Notes under the pieces: generated by a model
The model's input: only the letters and a program-made list of their open reading frames with translations
What the model was told of the DNA's origin: nothing
The model's database searches: none
Program-made: the position numbers and the translations under genes
Part shown: in pieces, positions 60,056 through 64,000 of the stretch
Numbering within the stretch: the first letter of the stretch is position 1
How the letters are laid out: every line of letters begins with the position of its first letter
Assembly: GCA_965228975.1 (NCBI GenBank)
Contig: OZ245851.1
Coordinates: 2,108,001-2,172,000, forward strand
Source of the DNA: JAJFJD01 sp965228975
GTDB taxonomy: Bacteria > Pseudomonadota > Alphaproteobacteria > UBA8366
Direction of reading: 5' to 3'
DNA length: 64,000 bases

Positions 60056-61296
60056 CGGCAACCTTGCCGGACGATAAATCCATCGCGGCGGCGGGCGGCC
60101 GCATTCCCGAGAACATCATGCATTTCGCCCGGACGCTGCGGGCCGCCGGACTTCCGGTCGGCCCCGGCACGGTGCTGGAGGCGATCCGCGCGGTCTCCGC
60201 ACTCGGCATGAGCAGCCGGACGGATTTCTATTGGGCCCTGCACGCCGTTTTCGTCAACCGGCGCGACCAGCGCGACCTTTTCGATCAGGCCTTTCACATC
60301 TTCTGGCGCAATCCCAAGATTTTGGAGCGGATGATGGCGCTGATGCTGCCGCAGATCGACATCGAGTCCGAACCGGACCAAGGCGAAACGCTCGCCCCGC
60401 GCATTGCAGAGGCACTTGCGCAAGGCAGCGATGACCGCTCCGCGCCCCGCGAAGAGGAAGAACTGGAATTCGACGCAGCGATGACCTGGAGCCAGCAGGA
60501 AATCCTGCGGACCAAGGACTTCGAGAAGATGACCAACGAGGAAATGGCACTGGCGCGCGCCGCCATCCGACGTCTGCGGCTGCCGATCATGGAGGTACCG
60601 ACGCGGCGCTTTCGACCGAACCCCGCCGGCGCCCGCGCGGACATGCGCGCAACGTTGCGCGCGGCGCTGCGGTCCGGCGGCGACACCATTCCGCTCAAAT
60701 ACAAGCAACGCCTGATGCGGCGGCCACCGTTGATCGTACTGTGCGACATTTCCGGCTCGATGGAGCGGTATTCGCGCATGCTCCTGCACTTTTTGCACGC
60801 GATCACCAACGATCGGGACCGCGTCCATACCTTCCTGTTCGGAACGCGCCTGAACAACGTCACGCGCTATCTGCGCCACAAAGATATCGACGTGGCTTTG
60901 GCCAAGATCGCGGAGGGGGTGGAGGATTGGTCGGGCGGTACCCGGATCGGCCATTGCCTGCGCGATTTCAACCGGAATTGGTCGCGGCGCGTCCTCGGAC
61001 AGGGTGCGGTGGTGCTGTTGATCACCGACGGGCTGGACCGCGATGCCGGCGTCGGGCTGACCGCTGAAATCGACCGGCTGCATCGGTCCTGTCGGCGGCT
61101 CATCTGGACCAATCCCCTGCTCCGGTACGAGGGTTTCGAGCCGAAATCGCTCGGAATTCGGGCGATCCTGCCGCATGTCGACGACTTTCGCCCGGTCCAC
61201 AACCTTGAAAGCCTGGTACAGTTGGCCGACATTCTTAGTGAACCGGCAACACGCCGGCACCCCGGCGTTTCGAAATGGCTGGAGGCAGCAGCATGA
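60052..61296 (+). CDS. coxE: CoxE-like von Willebrand factor A protein
   Basis: 414 residues with a C-terminal vWA-like domain: metal-site motif DISGSMERYS, later TRLNNVTRYLRHKD, GGTRIGHCLRDF and ITDGLDRD. The N-terminal part is helical (FARTLRAAGLPVGPGTVLEA). CoxE partners CoxD in maturing the CoxL centre. ATG 60052 overlaps the coxD TGA; the longer open frame back to 59710 is inside coxD and rejected. Coupled by ATGA to the next gene too. Confidence 0.92.
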   Translation: MTATLPDDKSIAAAGGRIPENIMHFARTLRAAGLPVGPGTVLEAIRAVSALGMSSRTDFYWALHAVFVNRRDQRDLFDQAFHIFWRNPKILERMMALMLPQIDIESEPDQGETLAPRIAEALAQGSDDRSAPREEEELEFDAAMTWSQQEILRTKDFEKMTNEEMALARAAIRRLRLPIMEVPTRRFRPNPAGARADMRATLRAALRSGGDTIPLKYKQRLMRRPPLIVLCDISGSMERYSRMLLHFLHAITNDRDRVHTFLFGTRLNNVTRYLRHKDIDVALAKIAEGVEDWSGGTRIGHCLRDFNRNWSRRVLGQGAVVLLITDGLDRDAGVGLTAEIDRLHRSCRRLIWTNPLLRYEGFEPKSLGIRAILPHVDDFRPVHNLESLVQLADILSEPATRRHPGVSKWLEAAA

Positions 61297-61628
61297 CAAC
61301 AGAAATCCCAACGGACGACGCAATCCTGCGGCAGGCGGTCGACTGGCGCAAAACGGGCAAATCGGTCGCCATTGCGACCGTCGTGAACACCTGGGGATCG
61401 TCGCCACGTCCCATCGGCAGCCAACTCGTGGTCAACCAGGACCGGGACTTCATCGGCTCGGTCTCCGGCGGCTGCATCGAAGGGGCGGTGATCGAGGAGG
61501 CCTTCAAGGTCATGGAGTCCGGCGCACCGTCACTGCTCGAATTCGGCGTCACCGACGAAATGGCCTGGGAAGTCGGGCTTGCCTGTGGCGGCACGGTCGA
61601 AGTGTTCGTGGAGCGGCTGGATCAATGA
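61293..61628 (+). CDS. XdhC/CoxI family protein, N-terminal domain only
   Basis: 111 residues corresponding to the first domain of XdhC: SVAIATVVNTWGSSPRPIGSQ, then FIGSVSGGCIEGAVIEEA and GLACGGTVEVFVE, with the two conserved cysteines (GGC and ACGG). XdhC-type proteins bind the molybdenum cofactor and help sulfurate it before insertion into the hydroxylase. In most bacteria both domains are one protein; here the Rossmann half is the next gene, joined by ATGA. Confidence 0.9.
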   Translation: MTTEIPTDDAILRQAVDWRKTGKSVAIATVVNTWGSSPRPIGSQLVVNQDRDFIGSVSGGCIEGAVIEEAFKVMESGAPSLLEFGVTDEMAWEVGLACGGTVEVFVERLDQ

Positions 61629-62335
61629 AATCGCAAATCCTCGACGCCATGCTGCAGGCGCAGGCAGACAAGAAGTCCGTCGTGCTGGTGACCCAAATCT
61701 CGACTGGCGACCAGACCCTTCTGATCGATGGGGAGCCATCCGGCACGCCGCCCTTGGATAGCGCCCTCGAATCCGCCGTAGAGAAAGCGCAATTGGACGA
61801 CCGCAGTCTGACCGTCGAATCGAAGGGCGAGCGGTATTTCGTCCACGTCTTCAACCCGCCCCGCCGCTTGATCGCCGTCGGCGCGGTTCACATCGCTCAA
61901 TCGCTGGTGCCGATGGCCGCCATCGCCGGCTATGCGGTCACGGTGGTGGACCCGCGGGGCGCCTTCGCCACCGGCTTGCGCTTTCCCGGCGTGACCCTGG
62001 TGACCGAATGGCCCGACGATGCACTGACGGAACTCGCACCGGACCGCCGGACCGCCATCGTCACATTGACCCACGATCCGAAACTGGACGACCCCGCGCT
62101 TGCGATCGCGTTGCGGTCGGATGCCTTCTACATCGGCTCCCTCGGCAGCCGGCGCACGCATGCACGCCGCCTCGACCGGCTCCGCGAGATGGGTTTCACC
62201 GACGCCGACTTCCGGCGTATCCACGGACCGATCGGCCTCGACATCGGCGCGGTATCCCCGGCCGAAATCGCGGTCTCGATCCTGGGCGAGATCACGCAAA
62301 CTCTCCATCGGCCCGCGGCCGACAAGGCGGCATGA
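61625..62335 (+). CDS. XdhC family protein, C-terminal Rossmann domain
   Basis: 236 residues. An N-terminal linker with VVLVTQISTGDQTLLIDG, then the XdhC Rossmann domain: LIAVGAVHIAQSLVPMAAIA, VTVVDPRGAFATGLRFPGV, IVTLTHDPKLDDPALAIAL and FYIGSLGSRRTHARRLDRL, ending in IHGPIGLDIGAVSPAEIAVS. It completes the split XdhC and overlaps both neighbours by four bases. Role: handling and sulfuration of the Mo cofactor for the CoxL-type enzyme (inference from family and context). Confidence 0.92.
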   Translation: MKSQILDAMLQAQADKKSVVLVTQISTGDQTLLIDGEPSGTPPLDSALESAVEKAQLDDRSLTVESKGERYFVHVFNPPRRLIAVGAVHIAQSLVPMAAIAGYAVTVVDPRGAFATGLRFPGVTLVTEWPDDALTELAPDRRTAIVTLTHDPKLDDPALAIALRSDAFYIGSLGSRRTHARRLDRLREMGFTDADFRRIHGPIGLDIGAVSPAEIAVSILGEITQTLHRPAADKAA

Positions 62336-63948
62336 GGTTTGGCGACACGCCCCTAAGCGACGCCAACGGCGCGGTGCTTGCGCATAGCGTCCGAGGCCGG
62401 GGTATTTCTTTCAAAAAAGGGCGCCGATTGAGCGCCGACGACATCGTTGCGTTGGAAAAAGCCGGCGTAAGATCCGTCATCGCGGCACGGCTGGATCCGG
62501 ATGATGTCCCCGAGGACGACGCGGCCGCGCGCATCGCAGCAGCGTTGCAAGGCGATCACCTGAGCGCGAGCGCCGCTTTCACCGGCCGGGTAAACCTAAT
62601 CGCCACGGAACGCGGCATCGCCGTCATCGACGACGTCATCAACGCACTGAACCGCATCGACGAAGCCATCACCGTCGCAACCGTCCCAGCATGGGACCTC
62701 GTGGCCCCGCGTCAGATCGTTGCGACGATCAAGATCATACCCTTCGCCGTCGCCGAACGGTTCGTAGCGGAATGCGAAGGGCTCGCCCAGCAGGTACAAC
62801 GGGCGGTCCGGATCGCCCCACTGTCGGCAAAGGCCGTCGGTCTCATACAGACGCAATTGCCCGGCACCAAACCCTCGATGCTGGACAAGACCACCGCCGT
62901 CCTTTCGGCGCGGCTCGAACGGCTGGACAGCACGCTCGCCAACGAGTTGCGTTGCGATCACGATGCCGCACCGTTGAAAGAGGCCATCCAGACACACCTG
63001 TCCAACGGCTGTACCATGGTGCTGGTCGCCGGCGCCTCCGCCATCACCGACCGCCGCGACGTCATTCCCAGCGCGATCGAAGCCGCCGGCGGAAAAATCG
63101 AGCATTTCGGCATGCCGGTCGATCCGGGGAACCTCTTGATGCTCGGACGGATCGGCGACACGCCCGTGGTCGGCTTACCCGGATGCGCCAGGTCGCCAAA
63201 ATTCAATGGGATCGACTGGGTGTTGCAGCGTCTCTGTGCGGATATCCCACTTTCCCCCGAAGACATCATGGCGATGGGAATCGGCGGGTTGTTGAAGGAG
63301 ATGCCGGGACGGCCGCAGCCCCGGACCGGGGAGCCCAGCGAACAGGCGGCGCCGCATGCGCCCCGTATCGCCAGCATTATTCTAGCCGCCGGCCAATCCC
63401 GGCGCATGGGGGACACCAACAAGCTGTTGATCGCGGTCGACGGCAAACCGATGGTCCGCTGGGCAGTCGAGGCCGCCCTCGCCTCCGCCGCAACGCCGGT
63501 CTTCGTCGTGCTCGGTCATCAGGCGGATAAGGTGCGCGATGCCCTTTCGGGAGTCGATGTGACCTTTGTCGAAAACCCCGAATATGCCGATGGCATCAGC
63601 GCATCGGTGCGCCGCGGCGTCGCCGCCCTGCCGGCGAACGTAGACGGCGCTGTTGTCATCTTGGGCGACATGCCGAAAGTGGGCAGCACGCTGATCGATC
63701 GCCTCGTTGCGGCATATAACCCGGTCGAGGGCCGCGCGCTCTGCATCCCGACCTGGCGCGGCAAGCGCGGCAATCCGGTGTTAATCGGCAAGCAATTCTT
63801 CGCGGAGGTCCAGGACCTCTCCGGCGATGTCGGCGCACGCCCGTTGATCAGCCAGTATCCGGAGTTGACCTGCGAGGTCGATATGGACGACGACGCGGCC
63901 CTGGTCGATATCGACACGCCGGAAGCGCTCGGCGCGCTTGGCGATTGA
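62332..63948 (+). CDS. fusion of MoeA/MogA-like molybdopterin-binding domain and MocA-like nucleotidyltransferase
   Basis: 538 residues. Part 1 (about 1-340) has a MoeA/MogA-like molybdopterin-binding domain (TMVLVAGASAITDRRDVIPS and GNLLMLGRIGDTPVVGLPGC). Part 2 (from about 345) is a MobA/MocA-type transferase: IASIILAAGQSRRMGDTNKL with the nucleotide-binding signature, VVILGDMPKV with the metal Asp, and RGKRGNPVLIG. MocA adds CMP to the molybdenum cofactor to make the MCD form used by xanthine dehydrogenase/CO dehydrogenase-type enzymes, so the fusion would link Mo insertion with CMP transfer. It is the last gene of the coupled coxD-coxE-xdhC operon. Confidence 0.9.
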   Translation: MRFGDTPLSDANGAVLAHSVRGRGISFKKGRRLSADDIVALEKAGVRSVIAARLDPDDVPEDDAAARIAAALQGDHLSASAAFTGRVNLIATERGIAVIDDVINALNRIDEAITVATVPAWDLVAPRQIVATIKIIPFAVAERFVAECEGLAQQVQRAVRIAPLSAKAVGLIQTQLPGTKPSMLDKTTAVLSARLERLDSTLANELRCDHDAAPLKEAIQTHLSNGCTMVLVAGASAITDRRDVIPSAIEAAGGKIEHFGMPVDPGNLLMLGRIGDTPVVGLPGCARSPKFNGIDWVLQRLCADIPLSPEDIMAMGIGGLLKEMPGRPQPRTGEPSEQAAPHAPRIASIILAAGQSRRMGDTNKLLIAVDGKPMVRWAVEAALASAATPVFVVLGHQADKVRDALSGVDVTFVENPEYADGISASVRRGVAALPANVDGAVVILGDMPKVGSTLIDRLVAAYNPVEGRALCIPTWRGKRGNPVLIGKQFFAEVQDLSGDVGARPLISQYPELTCEVDMDDDAALVDIDTPEALGALGD

Positions 63949-63955
63949 CCGCGCG

Positions 63956-64000
63956 TCAGGCGGCGAAGCGGCGGTTCAGGAATTCCAGGATCACCCGGTC
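63956..64000 (-). CDS. C-terminal 14 codons of a minus-strand gene, possibly an alpha/beta hydrolase
   Basis: The frame reads DRVILEFLNRRFAA then TGA (63956-63958) and runs off the window edge. An ending of the kind V-x-x-F-L is common for the last helix of alpha/beta hydrolases, which often lie near Mo-hydroxylase clusters, but this is too short for a firm call. It converges with the MocA-fusion gene. Confidence 0.35.
   Translation of the reverse strand, partial: DRVILEFLNRRFAA

Noticed and set aside
1..64000. CRISPR arrays, insertion sequences, rRNA genes
   Set aside because: No regularly spaced repeats, no transposase-like frames and no rRNA-like stretches were found on reading the window.

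Overview
The window looks like a chromosomal stretch of a GC-rich alphaproteobacterium, most likely of the Rhodospirillales type. Pointers are a bacterial homologue of the mitochondrial complex I subunit NDUFS4, a DUF1127 protein, an Atm1-type ABC exporter, a complete Caulobacter-style cpa/tad pilus locus, a form II CoxL-type molybdenum hydroxylase, and dense ATGA-overlapping operons. No integrase, transposase, phage gene, rRNA or CRISPR array was seen. Two tRNAs are present, Arg(TCT) and Pro(TGG).

Layout. 1-2.9 kb: a PaaK/CapK-like ligase (cut by the window edge) divergent from an LpxL-like acyltransferase, then a secreted fasciclin protein and a histidine phosphatase. 2.9-7.6 kb: tRNA-Arg, the NDUFS4-like gene, a tandem-duplicated beta-hydroxyacid dehydrogenase coupled to a carboxymuconolactone-decarboxylase-like protein, a DUF1127 gene with its terminator, a class V aminotransferase and tRNA-Pro. 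7.6-10.3 kb: an AT-rich patch with two paralogous PAS-like unknowns and a GNAT-like protein. 10.3-22.5 kb: an uptake and catabolism neighbourhood with tctCBA, a DUF4405 cytochrome-like membrane protein, a two-subunit Rieske dioxygenase, a luciferase-like oxidoreductase, a three-gene ion-channel-like operon, a degenerate SucC/SucD-like pair and an acyl-CoA dehydrogenase.

22.5-35.4 kb: the Flp/Tad pilus locus. TadG (with a von Willebrand domain) is divergent from flp-cpaA-cpaB-cpaC-cpaD-cpaE-cpaF-tadB-tadC; a TadD lipoprotein lies on the other strand, then two TadE/F-like minor pilins and a strong terminator. 35.6-42.4 kb: a small secreted protein, DUF192, a histone-deacetylase-like enzyme, an Atm1-type ABC exporter and a five-PAS soluble histidine kinase. 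42.4-49.8 kb: a ten-gene Mrp-type cation/proton antiporter operon with three antiporter-like subunits, a split MrpA and an 82-residue membrane protein. 49.9-64 kb: a Panacea/SocA-like protein, coxG-coxS-coxL-coxM, the ydbH-ynbE-ydbL envelope operon, and a cofactor-maturation operon (coxD, coxE, two XdhC-like genes, a MoeA/MocA fusion).

The points most worth a second look are: the three-gene MotA/ExbB-like operon (17.2-18.9 kb), whose ExbD-like partner carries a DUF2135-like domain; the SucCD-like pair that lacks the phospho-histidine; the dioxygenase alpha gene that has no ATG/GTG/TTG where its conserved N-terminus begins but has a well-placed Shine-Dalgarno before an ATC; the fused double dehydrogenase; and the DUF4405 protein ending in a haem-c CXXCH motif. 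All functional calls rest on reading the sequence and on recalled family features; no searches were run.
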